DNA of 64,000 nucleotides from Paraescarpia echinospica (lineage: Eukaryota; Annelida; Polychaeta; Sabellida; Siboglinidae), in assembly GCA_020002185.1 (NCBI GenBank), contig CM034541.1:33913852-33977851 (forward strand), written 5' to 3'. A program made the position numbers and the translations under genes. Under the pieces are notes generated by a model. It saw only the letters and a list, made by a program, of their open reading frames with translations, was not told where the DNA came from and searched no databases. Position 1 is the stretch's first letter; each line of letters begins with the position of its first letter. This document shows, piece after piece, positions 1-11,467 of the stretch.

Positions 1-382
1 ACACCACTTATGTTCATACATGTCAATGTTCTGTTCGTGGAAAAGGAGAACATTGCTCTTAGTTGTTCCGTCGATTTTAACACCATGTCGTTTTTACCGT
101 TTGTTAGTTGTAAGTGCTGAACTCGTTCACTGTGAAAGTATTCGCGAGACAATCTGATATAATTTCTGACCACATAACTATCATGTGCCTAGAACGGCCT
201 GGTGGGCAACAAACCTATTTTCTTCAAAACAACTAATCAAAAAAGGAAGAAGCAGGATCGCGTGTGAGAGTATACTATTTCCGTTCCGAAAGCCGTCTTG
301 TTGACTCCGTAATGCACGTTCATGACTACTAGTAGTATTGACATTTCTACGTTCATCCCCTATGTGTCCGTGCTTTCTTCAG
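1..382. other. Non-coding flank or intron
   Basis: No coding region, RNA gene or repeat was recognised here. It ends in the pyrimidine-rich acceptor TGCTTTCTTCAG of the first EGF exon, so at least its 3' part is probably intron. Confidence 0.5.
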
Positions 383-496
383 GCGCAGATTCGTGCAGCA
401 ACAATCCGTGTCAACATGACGGACTGTGTATCAACAAAGATGACTCATTTGTATGTCGCTGCCGTCGCAGTTACTCCGGTCCCACATGCGGACAAG
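383..496 (+). CDS. EGF-like domain exon (first)
   Basis: A single exon encodes one complete EGF-like domain of 38 codons. It lies between acceptor TTCTTCAG and donor AAG|GTAAGC and is phase 1-1, the symmetric class typical of shuffled extracellular modules. Six cysteines are present in EGF order: DSC, NPC, GLC, FVCRC and PTCGQ. The segment CINKDDSFVCRC fits the Asp/Asn beta-hydroxylation pattern C-x-[DN]-x4-[FY]-x-C-x-C, which suggests a secreted or extracellular protein. The next EGF exon on the same strand is 1.3 kb downstream. The start codon and signal peptide must lie outside the window or in an unrecognised exon; the in-frame ATG at 322 is in the intron and is not a credible start. The domain assignment is firm; the parent protein is uncertain. 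It may be the vanin-like gene downstream, because the phases match. Confidence 0.85.
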
Positions 497-1776
497 GTAA
501 GCTCCTGGCTAGAACTGACAGAAACACATCCCTCACACATAGATATAATTTGAGAGGTGGCATTTCTGTCTACTTGCCGTCAGAACGCATCAATGGAACT
601 CCGGTGATGTTGTGTATGCTGGGCCGATCGACGATTGCCCCCTTAATATAGATATACTAATTTCATAACAATCTGGAGAACTTCCTGGAAATAGGTCAAT
701 AGTATAACTTCCTACCACTTACTAGGTTACTTATTCCATGTTAAGCAAACAAATTGTTAGACAAGTTGGTTTTAGTGAAACAATTGCACATTTTGTTCGA
801 AAAATCACCATCCCACGAAATAATTTCCACAGCATTAACCAGAGGGGTTATTAACCAATGAACGATAGTTATTAACGTGAATGTTTGGGAGTCACGCTCA
901 GTATCGTAAATTATAAACAGACAGCGTCCATATTTATCAGCGAGATATGGCGAGATTCTGCCTTTTTGGGTTTATCCCTTACGAGATCCTATACATACAG
1001 TGTGTGACCTTTGCGTCATGCCAATAACGTTACATCTGTCAACGATTTGTCCACACAATTCCAAGAAACTGACGCTAAATGTGACAGTATGCTAGGGTAG
1101 GTGACCCGACGGTCCTGCGAACAGCGTCGTGAATCCATGTATGTTTGGTAGACCAAATAATGACGACACGTAGAGGTATTAATCAAAATTCTTCATCAGT
1201 TGTCAGTTCACAGTTCAGCCGAATCCTGACACAGAATGTCTTGTTTATTGTATCTGGCAACAACATACAAACAAAACCGTATACAAACACTACGAACATA
1301 CACAAATTAGTTATATTATTTGCACATGTTATACATAGCATATTCATGTACATATTGCAATACATGTACTTTATATTCTGAACAACAGTCAGCTAGCTTA
1401 AAGTGATATATAGAACTAACTACCGGATAAAACAAAAAACTGTTCTACTGGAACCAAATATCAAAGATATACTAAAAACATAATGTAATATTATGCACAC
1501 AATGCACTAGGTGTATCCTACAAAAGATTTTTTGAATAATTTAGTTGTGAATATCGTCCATTTCATTTGGCAATTTCGATGGCCTTAAGCATCTTAGCGT
1601 TTTTAGAATATTCACAAAAAATATGAAAGCATATATACTTTTTGACATGCTCAAACTACTTGGTGTTGAAAGCGTTTTGTCTAAAATCACGTGTAATTAT
1701 TTCTAAACACTTCCGTGCGTATAACGATGAATACCGTCGTGCCGTACCGTGATTCTGTATTATGTTGCCTTGACAG
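497..1776 (+). other. Intron between the two EGF exons
   Basis: The stretch starts with GTAAGC and ends with CCTTGACAG. It is AT-rich, with no supported coding region. It contains a diverged dispersed repeat (about 655-960) that recurs at about 21290-21580. Confidence 0.6.
655..960 (+). repeat. Diverged dispersed repeat, copy 1
   Basis: Blocks such as TTTCATAACAATCTG, TACCACTTA and TTTTAGTGAAA, and a closing GAGATATGGCGAGATT, occur in the same order at about 21290-21580. Identity is partial and there are many indels, so this is an old interspersed repeat, possibly a non-autonomous DNA element. No terminal repeats were identified. Confidence 0.55.
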
Positions 1777-1911
1777 AAATCGACCCATGTCGACAACACC
1801 CCTGTAGGAATGGCGGGACTTGCTTCCCTATCAGTATCGCTGGTCGTGGTTTATTCACGTGTCAGTGTTTGCGTGGCTACACGGGTAAACGGTGTGGTAA
1901 CTCTAAAAAAG
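1777..1911 (+). CDS. EGF-like domain exon (second)
   Basis: A 135-bp exon of 45 codons lies between acceptor CTTGACAG and donor AAG|GTAAGA, again phase 1-1. It encodes one EGF-like domain with six cysteines: EIDPC, HPC, GGTC, FTCQC and KRC. The hallmark NGGTC and GYTGKRC turns are present. EIDPC resembles the start of calcium-binding EGF modules, but the loop between the third and fourth cysteines is long and lacks the usual hydroxylation motif, so calcium binding is doubtful. It can splice in frame to the exon at 383-496, and its phase 1 donor also fits the phase 1 acceptor of the vanin-like exon at 11316. The product is probably extracellular. The exon is clear; which gene it belongs to is inferred from strand, order and phase only. 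Confidence 0.85.
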
Positions 1912-2102
1912 GTAAGACGACATTGTGTTCTATTGTTCCACACAACTAGTTACTTCAAGCTATGCAGTCTTCTCATGTTGATGAAAACAGACAATACTAC
2001 ACCGTGTAATATTTGTTTCACTACTCTTTCCTTCAGTCTGCCATATATGTGTATTGTGTGTGCCGAACATTGGCCGAATTACTAGAATAGTCAGAATCCA
2101 TA

Positions 2103-2447
2103 ATGGCCGAGTTCAATCCGTATTGTGGCTATAACGACGAAATCCCCACAACGAAACCTGGTTACTGGCCAATCTGTGATCCAGCATCTGTACCTGCTAC
2201 AACTGCCGGCCGTTGTTGTATTACCTTCACATATAGCCCATCGACTCTTACCCCTGTTCCTGTTTTTAAACGGGAAATCGAAAATGCCGAAATAAAACGA
2301 ACCGGTCGTCAACGAGTGTTGAATGACGTTATTGTGTTCAGTGTAGGCGACGACTGTCTCACGGCCCAACATTGTAACACTGACACTGTCTCATGGTCCA
2401 ACATTGCCACACTGACACTGTCTCATGGCCCAACATTGCCACACTGA
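2103..2447 (+). other. Open reading frame of unknown status before the 32-bp array
   Basis: An open frame of 114 codons begins just after an in-frame stop and runs into the first units of the 32-bp array. The part before the array (about 85 codons) has several Cys, Pro and Thr residues, for example NPYCGY and GRCCITF. No known domain was recognised, and the opposite strand is open too. It could be an unrecognised exon or chance. A good polypyrimidine acceptor lies at about 2023-2035 but does not lead into this frame. Confidence 0.2.
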
Positions 2448-5400
2448 TAATCGTTCACGGCCCAACATTGTAACACTGATACTGTCTTATAGCTCAACAT
2501 TGTGACACTGATACTGTCTCATGATCCAACATTGTGAGACTGATACTGTCTCACGGCCCAACATTATAACACTGATACTGTCTCACGGCCCAACATTGCA
2601 ACACTGACACTGTCTCACGGCCCAACATTGGCACAGTGACACTGTCTCACGGCCCAACATTGCCACACTGACACTGTCTCACGGCCCAACATTGCCACAC
2701 TGACACTGTCTCACGGCCCAACATTGCCACACTGACACTGTCTCACGGTCCAACATTGCTACACTGACACTGTCTCACGGCCCAACATTGCCACACTGAC
2801 ACTGTCTCACGGTCCAACATTGCTACACTGACACTGTCTCACGGCCCAACATTGCCACACTGACACTGTCTCACGGCCCAACATTGCCACACTGACACTG
2901 TCTCACGGTCCAACATTGCTACACTGACACTGTCTCACGGCCCAACATTGCCACACTGATACTGTCTCACGGTCCAACATTGCCACACTGACACTGTCTC
3001 ACGGTCCAACATTGCTACACTGACACTGTCTCACGGCCCAACATTGCTACACTGACACTGTCTCACGGTCCAACATTGCTACACTGATACTGTCTCACGG
3101 TCCAACATTGCTACACTGACACTGTCTCACGGCCCAACATTGCCACACTGATACTGTCTCACGGTCCAACATTGCTACACTGACACTGTCTCACGGCCCA
3201 ACATTGCTACACTGACACTGTCTCACGGTCCAACATTGCTACACTGACACTGTCTCACGGTCCAACATTGCCACACTGATACTGTCTCACGGTCCAACAT
3301 TGCTACACTGACACTGTCTCACGGCCCAACATTGCTACACTGACACTGTCTCACGGTCCAACATTGCTACACTGATACTGTCTCACGGCCCAACATTGCC
3401 ACACTGACAGTGTCTTATGGCCCAACATTGCGACACTGACATTGTCTCACAGCCCAACATTGCCACACTGACACTGTCTCACGGGCCAACATTGCCACAC
3501 TGACACTGTCTCACAGCCCAACATTGCCACACTGATACTGTCTCACGGCCCAACATTGCCACACTGACACTGTCTCACGGCCCAACATTGCCACATTGAC
3601 ACTGTCTCACGGCCCAACATTGCCACACTGATACTGTCTCACGGCCCAACATTGCCACACTGACACTGTCTCATGGTCCAACATTGCAACACTGATACCA
3701 GCTGTCTCACGGCCCAACATTGCCACACTGACACTGTCTCATGGCCCAACATTGTGACACTGATACTGTCTCATGGCCCAACATTGCCACACTAACACTG
3801 TCTCACGGTCCAACATTGCTACACTGACACTGTCTCACGGCCCAACATTGTAATACTGATACTGTCTCACGGCCCAACATTGCCACACTGACAGTGTCTT
3901 ATGGCCCAACATTGCGACACTGACATTGTCTCACAGCCCAACATTGCCACACTGACACTGTCTCACGGGCCAACATTGCCACACTGACACTGTCTCACGG
4001 CCCAACATTGCCACACTGATACTGTCTCACGGCCCAACATTGCCACTCTGACACTGTCTCACGGCCCAACATTGCCACACTGATACTGTCTCATGGCCTA
4101 ACATTTCGACACTGACATTGTCTCACGGCCCAACATTGCCACACTGACACTGTCTCACGGCCCAGCATTGCCACACTGACACTGTCTCATGGCCCAACAT
4201 TGCCACACTGATACTGTCTCACGGCCCAACATTGCCACACTGACACTGTCTCACGGTCCAACATTGCAACACTGATACTAACTGTCTCACGGCCCAACAT
4301 TGCCACACTGACACTGTCTCATGGCCCAACATTGTGACACTGATACTGTCTCATGGCCCAACATTGCCACACTGACACTGTGTCACGGCCCAACATTGCC
4401 ACACTGATACTCTCTCACGGCCCAACATTGCCACACTGACACTGTCTCATGGCCCAACATTGCGACACTGACTTTGTCTCACAGCCCAACATTGCCACAC
4501 TGACACTGTCTCACGGCCCAACATTGCCACACTGATACTGTCTAACGGCCCAACATTGTGACACTGACACTGTCTCACAGTCCAACATTACCACACTGAC
4601 ACTGTCTCACGGCCCAACATTGCCACACTGACACTGTCTCACGGCCTAACATTGCCACACTGACACTGTCTCACGGCCCAACATTGCCACACTGGCACTG
4701 TCTCACGTTCCAACATTGCCACACTGACACTGTCTCACGGTCCAACATTGCCACACTGACACTGTGTCACGGCCCAACATTGCCACACTGATACTGTCTC
4801 ACGGTCCAACATTGCCACACTGACACTGTCTCACGGCCCAACATTGCGACACTGACACTGTCTCACAGTCCAACATTGCCACACTGATACTGTCTCACGG
4901 CCCAACATTGTGACACAGATACTGTCTCGCGGTCCAATTTTGCCACACTGACATTGTCTCACGGCCCAACATTGCCACACTGACACTATCTCACGGTCCA
5001 ACATTGCCACACTAACACTGTCTCACGGTCCAACATTGCCACACTGACACTGTCTCACGGTCCAACATTGCCACACTGACACTGTCTCACGGGCCAACAT
5101 TGCCACACTGACACTGTCTCACGGCCCAACATTGCCACACTGACACTGTCTCACGGCCCAACATTGCCACACTGATACTGTCTCATGGCCCAACATTTCG
5201 ACACTGACATTGTCTCACGGCCCAACATTGCCACACTGACACTGTCTCATGGCCCAACATTGCCACACTGACACTGTCTCACGGCCCAACATTGCCACAC
5301 TGATACTAGCTGTCTCACGGCCCAACATTGCCACACAGACACTGTCTCACGGCCCAACATTGCAACACTGATACTAGCTGTCTCACGGCCCAACATTGCC

Positions 5401-6785
5401 ACACTGACACTGTCTCACGGTCCAACATTGCAACACTGATACTAGCTGTCTCACGGCCCAACATTGCCACACTGACACTGTCTCATGGCCCAACATTGTG
5501 ACACTGATACTGTCTCATGGCCCAACATTGCCACACTGACACTGTCTCACGGTCCAACATTGCTACACTGACACTGTCTCACGGCCCAACATTGTAATAC
5601 TGATACTGTCTCACGGCCCAACATTGCGACACTGACAGTGTCTTATGGCCCAACATTGCGACACTGACATTGTCTCACAGCCCAACATTGCCACACTGAC
5701 ACTGTCTCACGGGCCAACATTGCCACACTGACACTGTCTCACTGCCCAACATTGCCACACTGATACTGTCTCACGGCCCAACATTGCCACACTGACACTG
5801 TCTCACGGCCCAACATTGCCACACTGATACTGTCTCATGGCCCAACATTTCGACACTGACATTGTCTCACGGTCCAACATTGCCACACTGACACTGTCTC
5901 ACGGCCCAACATTGCCACACTGACACTGTCTCATGGCCCAACATTGCCACACTGATACTGTCTCACGGCCCAACATTGCCACACTGACACTGTCTCACGG
6001 TCCAATATTGCAACACTGATACTAACTGTCTCACGGCCCAACATTGCCACACTGACACTGTGTCACGGCCCAACATTGTGACACTGATATTCTCTCACGG
6101 CCCAACATTGCCACACTGACACTGTGTCACGGCCCAACATTGCCACACTGATACTCTCTCACGGCCCAACATTGCCACACTGACACTGTCTCATGGCCCA
6201 ACATTGCGACACTGACTTTGTCTCACAGCCCAACATTGCCACACTGACACTGTCTCACGGCCCAACATTGCCACACTATCATTGTCTCACAGTCCAACAT
6301 TGCCACACTGACACTGTCTCACGGCCTAACTTTGCCACACTGAGACTGTCTCACGGCCCAACATTGCCACACTGGCACTGTCTCACGTTCCAACATTGCC
6401 ACACTGACACTGTCTCACGGTCCAACATTGCCACACTGACACTGTCTCACGGCCCAACATTGCCACACTGATACTGTCTCACGGTCCAACATTGCCACAC
6501 TGACATTGTCTCACGGCCCAACATTGCGACACTGACACTGTCTCACGGTCCAACATTGCCACACTGATACTGTCTCACGGCCCAACATTGTGACACAGAT
6601 ACTGTCTCGCGGTCCAATTTTGCCACACTGACATTGTCTCACGGCCCAACATTGCCACACTGACACTATCTCACGGTCCAACATTGCCACACTAACACTG
6701 CCTCACGGTCCAACATTGCCACACTGACACTGTCTCATGGCCCAACATTGCCACACTGACATTGTCTCACGGCCCATCAGTGCCA
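2353..6785. repeat. 32-bp minisatellite array, about 138 units
   Basis: The unit is 32 bp, of the type CACGGCCCAACATTGCC followed by ACACTGACACTGTCT. Recurrent variants include GGTCCAAC, GCGACACTGACATTG, GTCTTATGG and a 36-bp form containing GATACTAGCTG. Marker variants recur in the same order about 1.7 kb apart (for example 3882 and 5624, 4464 and 6207, 4686 and 6367), so part of the array has itself been duplicated. Short open frames in it are repeat artefacts because 32 is not a multiple of 3. The array sits in the presumed intron between EGF and vanin-like exons and resumes at 10962 after the gypsy element. Confidence 0.97.
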
Positions 6786-7441
6786 CACTGAAGAGCGCCC
6801 GCTTCGAGCCGTATGTGGAAGAGAAGGAGAGATTCGTAAACTATGTTGAACGGTTCGAGTTCTTCGTGATCAGTAACGGTGTATCCGCAGATGTCAAAAA
6901 ATACATTTTCCTGTCAAACGTTGGCGCTGAATGCTACGCGAAGTTGAAGACGCAACTGATGCCGGAGACACCGGCAAATGCGGACTACGATGAGGTAATT
7001 CGTGCGGCGACCACGGTTTACAAACAGCAACTAACAAGCATAGGTTTGAGAAACAAATTCATGAACAGACTGCATAGGCCTTCAGATTCAGTGGCGCAGT
7101 TTGCGCTGGCGTACCTTGAGTTATGCGGTGAATGTGAGTACCCAAGTGATTATCAAGATGAGGCTCTGAGAGACATGTTCGTAAATGGCCAGAACTTCAC
7201 GGCGGTACAAGCGAAGTTAATGCTCAGAGACAATTCGCTAACGTTCAATGAGGCTTATCAGACGGCGATCGCCGAGGAAATGGCCGTGAAGAGCTCAGCG
7301 GAGTTCAATGAAACGCCCGAAGATACTCCATCGGCGACGGCAGCGGTGCATCACGTGACTAGTCGGGGATCACCAAGACAGAAGCAGACGATGGTGCCGG
7401 CCGACCGAGAGTGCTTCCGATGTGGCAGACACTGCTGCTAA
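6784..7441 (+). pseudogene. gypsy gag remnant
   Basis: The frame encodes a capsid-like gag (ARFEPY, RFEFFVISNGV, AYLELCGECEY) ending in the beginning of a CCHC zinc knuckle, CFRCGRHCC, where a stop interrupts it. The reading frame upstream of 6784 is array sequence, so the ATG at 6737 is not the original start. The product would be structural: particle assembly and RNA binding. Related gypsy gag genes usually continue into one or two full knuckles, which are lost here. The next frame begins 20 nt upstream of this stop and carries further knuckle-like residues (KCKF, CYLCDK), pointing to a small indel. Confidence 0.85.
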
Positions 7442-8069
7442 ATGCAAATTCATTGATCAAAAATGTTACTTGTGTGATAAAATTGTGGTAAGAGAGGTTT
7501 CTAATGTTGATGATGATGTTGATGAGGCTACTGATGTTTATGGCAGTCAAAGTGACCTAGGTCTACGTGGAGTGTACGCAGCTAGCGAGGTTAAGACAGG
7601 CATAAATGCGAATATGGAGTTAAATGGACACAATGTGTCAATGCTTGTAGATATTCGGGCGGCGGTGTCTAATGTACCGGAGAATGTTTACACAAATGTC
7701 TTGCGTAGCTTTCCACTAGAACAAACCGGTCTGAAGCTAAGATCATACACCGGAGAACTAATCCCATTGGCAGGTAAAGTGTGTGTGCCTGTCAGATATC
7801 GTGGTAACAAGCATTCATTGCAGGTGTTTGTGGCGAAAGGGTCACGACCAGCATTGATGGGGCGGGATTGGTTAAAGCAGATACCATTTGACTGGGGTGC
7901 AATTTTCAGTGTCAATCCCCAAATTGCCACAGAGGTAGACCAGTTGTTGATTGATTATGGGAACTTGTTCAACGAGTCACGTGAGGGGATTAAGGGCTAC
8001 ACTGCAGCTCTTAAAGTGAAACCAGATCAAAGGCCAGTTTTCCAGAAGGCGCGTCCGGTGCCTTATTGA
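7422..8069 (+). pseudogene. gypsy protease and linker remnant
   Basis: This frame covers the retroviral-type aspartic protease and the start of pol. The catalytic D-[ST]-G triad is altered: the sequence reads VDIRAAVS where VDTGAAVS-type motifs are usual, so both the Thr and Gly positions are changed. The downstream flap and end motif ALMGRDWL is recognisable. The frame ends at a TGA at about 8067 directly after FQKARPVPY, the conserved entry to reverse transcriptase. Inactive by inspection. Confidence 0.8.
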
Positions 8070-8075
8070 AGCGTC

Positions 8076-8396
8076 TTGAATCAATTGGCGTTCTCCGTCG
8101 TGTTGAGTCTAGTGAATGGGCAAGCCCCACAGCAATTTTCCAAAAATGAAAAAGGCAAGATGTCGGTGCTGATTTGTGGCGATTTCAAGTTGTTGAACGC
8201 AACAATCGAAGATGACAAGTATCCGCTTCCTACAACGCAGGATTTGTTCACCAAATTGGCTCCGACAAATAAGACGCCTAAGGTGTTTTCGCTTCTTGAC
8301 TTGAGTGGGGCCTTCAATCATATGGAAGTGTGCGAAGAGTCGATTCCTCTGCTAACAATCAACACCCACAAGGGACTGTACAGAATAGCAGGCTAG
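8076..8396 (+). pseudogene. gypsy reverse transcriptase, N-terminal part
   Basis: The frame contains fingers and palm motifs of Ty3/gypsy RT: ICGDFKLLNATIEDDKYPLP and FSLLDLSGAFNHMEV, the latter carrying the first catalytic Asp. It starts after the stop at 8067 without its own credible start. It ends in a stop near 8394, where the frame shifts to the one that carries the rest of RT. Confidence 0.85.
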
Positions 8397-8397
8397 C

Positions 8398-10018
8398 ATA
8401 TGGCGTGAAGACGTCACCGTCCATTTTTCAAGCGACTATGGACACAATCTTGAATGGCATTGAAAATGTGATCTGCTTCGTAGATGAAATTCTCGTTGTG
8501 GGTGAAGCCGAGGCCGATCTTCTAAAAACACTGAATCTGGTGCTAGCACGACTAGACCAAAACAGGGTGAAGTTGAACAAAGCTAAGTCCAGGTTTCTGA
8601 AGTCGAAGTTGCAGAACTTGGGCCACACCGTGAGTGCTGAGGGCATTGAGCATGTGCAGGACAAAGTTGAAGCTATCAGAAAGGCACCAAGGCCAACCAA
8701 TTTGACGGAGTTGCAGAGTTTCCTTGGTCTAGTCCAATATTACGCGAAGTTCATGGCCAACAACTTGTCCTCGATGCTGCAGCCTCTCTTCAGACGTCTT
8801 CAGGCAGGGGTCAAGTGGTCCTGGGATGAGGAATGTGAGGCAGCATTCACTCAGTGCAAAAGAGTACTGTCCAGTTGCACCATCTTCACGCACTACGACC
8901 CGAGAAAAGAGCTGATATCGGCTACCGATGCGAGCCAGTATGGTATTGGCGCAGTCATTAGCCACAAAATGAAGGATGGATCAGAGAAGCCTATAGCATT
9001 CGGCTCGCGAACACTGAGCAAAGCCGAGAAAAATTACTCGCAGATCGAAAAGGAGGCGTTGGCGATAATATACGGAGTGAAGAAGTTTCATCTCTACTTG
9101 TTTGGTCGCTTTTTCACACTGGTGACGGATCATCATCCACTGGTTCTCATCTTCGGAGATAAGACTGGCGTACCTACGATGACGGCGGCTAGGATACAGC
9201 GATGTGCTCTGATACTGGCGGGTTATCAATATGAGATCCAATTCAAGTCATCAAAAGAAAATACGAACGCATATGCACTGAGCAGATTGCCGGTGGGATC
9301 GTCCGAGTCGGCTGATCCTGATGAAACGGTGGCAGCAGTCAGCATGTTGTCGGTGGCCGAACTTCCAGTAACGGCTAAAATGATTGCAGGGGCTACCAGA
9401 AAGGATCCTATGTTGGCCATGGTCTATGAATTCACACTGCGAGGCTGGCCAAACTCAACCGATGAGTCGGTGAATGCATATCGATGCAGAAAAGGTGAAC
9501 TGTCGTTGGAAGATGGTTGTCTTCTTTGGGGAAGGAGAGTAGTCATTCCAGCAGTGTTCAGAGAACAGATACTACGAGAACTGCATGTGATGCATCCGGG
9601 CATGGTCATAATAAAGTCGATCGCTAGAAACTTCGTCTGGTGGCCTGGCCTTGATGCGGATATCGATGACTGTGTCCGAAACTGTCGGGAATGCAGCCAG
9701 GTAGCGAGCACGCCGAAGGTAGCACCACTGGTTCCATGGCCGTGGGCTCCGGGACTATGGGAACGTATCCATGTGGATTTTGCAGAAAAAGACGGACAGA
9801 ACTTCCTTGTCGTGGTGGATAGTCATTCAAAGTGGCTGGAAGTGGTCTCAATGTCTCGCACTACTGCAAGCAAGACGATAGTGCAACTGAGAAGAATGTT
9901 CGCAGCATTTGGCTTACCACGCGAGGTGGTATCTGACAACGGACCTCAGTTCGCTTGCGAGGAATTTGGTCGTTTCTTGAGGTTGAATGGCGTCAAGCAC
10001 ATACGGTGTCCAACTTAA
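8398..10018 (+). pseudogene. gypsy RT, RNase H and integrase remnant
   Basis: Domains in order are: the end of RT, with CFVDEILV at the catalytic loop where Y/F-x-DD is expected (second Asp is Glu); the RT connection (LGLVQYYAKFM); RNase H with ATDASQYGIGAVISH and VTDHHPL; the linker NAYALSRLP, normally NADALSRL; the integrase zinc finger (LHVMHPG, CVRNCREC); and the integrase core with HVDFAEKDG and VVSDNGPQF. The frame is broken near 10016, before the third acidic residue of the integrase DDE triad. Several substitutions sit at catalytic or invariant positions, so this is a dead copy. The frame is open from an upstream ATG at 8330, but the residues before about 8398 are a shadow of the neighbouring RT frame. 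Confidence 0.92.
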
Positions 10019-10019
10019 C

Positions 10020-10717
10020 ACCCGGCGACGAACGGCTTCGCGGAGAGAAATGCCCAGACGTTCAAGAAGATGCTTGCAAAATCGAACAGCCAGCTACAAT
10101 TGCAACACTGTCTGTCGCACATACTGTTTCAGTACCGAAACACACCGCATTCGCTTACGGATAAAACGCCGTCGGAGTTGTTCCTGAACCGAGCGCCACG
10201 CACCAGACTTGCGAAGATGAAATCCATTCTCGAAGCAAAAGTGCAAGATCGGCAATTAAAGGAGAAACAACAGCATGATGGAGCTCAATCACGCCTTCGC
10301 AAGTTCGACGTCTACCAGAGAGTGAGAGTCAGAAACATGAGAGGAGGAATGGAGAAGTGGACACTGGGAACGGTGGTCAGAGTTTTAGGGCCACTGACAT
10401 ATTTGGTCAGACTGCCAGGAAACAGGAAGCGATCCGTTCATGTGGACCACATGGTCGCGAATGATGACCACCCAGCTACACCAGAAGGTTGGAGCGATGT
10501 CGCGATTGCACCTCCCATTGTCGTGACACCCGAGCCAGAGCCTGTGGTGGTCGATCCGGTTGATCCGGTCGATCTAGTAGGTCATGGAGGGCAAACAGAA
10601 CAAGCAGCTAAGGCACCTAACGGGTTAGGGTCACCAACACCGACTGTCCTTCAGTCGCCAGCTGCTATCAGGCGTTCATCACGAGCTATCAAACCTGTTG
10701 TTATGTTGAATTTGTGA
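10020..10717 (+). pseudogene. gypsy integrase C-terminal part
   Basis: After a frameshift the integrase continues (FKKMLAKS, LFQYRNTPHSLT, PSELFLNR). It runs on into an SH3-like or chromodomain-type C-terminal region (FDVYQRVRVRNM, KWTLGTVVRVLGPLTYLVR) and a Pro/Val-rich tail with RRSSRAIKP just before the stop. Such RRS-type tails are common at the end of gypsy pol polyproteins. There is no env frame between the stop and the 3' LTR. Confidence 0.85.
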
Positions 10718-10790
10718 TTATTCACCCAGTTACTCTTAGTATAAGCTTACTATATTAGTCGCAGATGGTTCTTTAGAATAGTTCTATTTT

Positions 10791-10802
10791 AAGGTGGAGA
10801 AA
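10791..10802 (+). promoter_or_regulatory. Polypurine tract before the 3' LTR
   Basis: A purine-rich run, AAGGTGGAGAAA-like, sits immediately before the TG of the 3' LTR, where the plus-strand primer of an LTR retrotransposon is expected. Confidence 0.6.
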
Positions 10803-10961
10803 TGTTGTATATTGATGTAACGGGTACTGGTTGTAAGTGTCCGTCCATGTTTTGTACCGTTTCTGCATTACACACGAGAGGCACCCTGGGATACCGCCAA
10901 CCTCATGTGTAGTTGATTACTATTCGTAATATGTCTCCTTAAACATGCAAAATACACAACA
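10803..10961 (+). repeat. gypsy 3' LTR, about 159 bp
   Basis: The segment begins TGTTGTATAT and ends ATACACAACA. The two ends are near-perfect inverted repeats of the TG...CA type. It lies just after the polypurine tract, and the 32-bp array starts at once afterwards. There is no second copy in the window to confirm the boundaries. The length is short for gypsy LTRs but within the known range. Confidence 0.7.
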
Positions 10962-11080
10962 CTCACGACCCAACATTGTGACACTGATACTGTCTCACGA
11001 CCCAACATTGTGACACTGATACTGTCTCACGGCCCAACATTGTGGCACTGATACTGTCTCACGGCACAACATTGCGACAT
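10962..11080. repeat. 32-bp array, continuation beyond the gypsy element
   Basis: Nearly four units of the same 32-bp family (CTCACGACCCAACATTG, GACACTGATACTGT) follow the LTR. They use the TGTGACACTGATACTG variant that is common at the far left of the main array. Confidence 0.95.
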
Positions 11081-11315
11081 TCATACGAATCATTATTAAA
11101 CCAAGTATGTGTATTGTATAACATTTCAATATGTGTGAAAACATGTTCCTTCTCTGATATTTCATCCTATATTCGATCTTACGTAATTTGATGATGAACT
11201 AAAATAGCCAATTCGTACAATATAAATACCGACCGCTGAACTGTTTATTTTGGTATGCCAATAAATCAGCCAACGAAAATCACGCGCGTTACGTCTGCGT
11301 TCCTTCTGTGCGCAG

Positions 11316-11467
11316 GTGCGAAGACGACGTACAAGGCGGCCGTGTTCGACCAGTCGCCCACGTATCTGAAGGACACCTCGATTCGCTTGTCGCGCCCAGA
11401 AGCCGTTAAATTCCTCACTACCACGCTCGACGTGTTTGAGAAACAGTGCCAGAAAGCTCACAAAGAG
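11316..11467 (+). CDS. Vanin/biotinidase-like protein, internal exon
   Basis: A 152-bp exon lies between acceptor CTGTGCGCAG and donor GAG|GTAAGC. It begins in phase 1 and ends in phase 0, and joins in frame to the exon at 13672. It encodes the N-terminal strand and first helix of the nitrilase-type fold of vanins and biotinidase: TYKAAVFDQSP, then RLSRPEAVKFL and LDVFEKQCQKAHKE. In family members a secretion signal precedes this part by a few residues; none can be coded in this exon. The phase 1 start fits the phase 1 ends of the upstream EGF exons. The intron downstream carries a LINE fragment. The family call is firm because of the second exon; the true 5' end of the gene is not known. Confidence 0.85.

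Larger units (their letters stand above)
6784..10961 (+). mobile_element. Decayed Ty3/gypsy LTR retrotransposon, 5' LTR missing
   Basis: The element retains gag, protease, reverse transcriptase, RNase H, integrase and a 3' LTR in Ty3/gypsy order (RT-RH-IN). No env-like region is visible. The internal part is broken by a frameshift after the gag zinc knuckle, a stop near 8068, a shift near 8390 and another near 10016, so it cannot act on its own. No 5' LTR or primer-binding site was found: the 32-bp array runs directly into gag at about 6784. At the right end the 3' LTR joins the array in phase with the repeat motif CTCACG. The insertion into, or recombination with, the array is therefore visible at both edges. 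Confidence 0.93.

Noticed and set aside
6193..6471. 92-codon frame in the 32-bp array
   Set aside because: The 32-bp unit shifts frame each copy; sequence is pure repeat.
2353..6785. CRISPR-like array of regular repeats
   Set aside because: No unique spacers; the whole 32-bp period is conserved, and the context is a eukaryotic genome.
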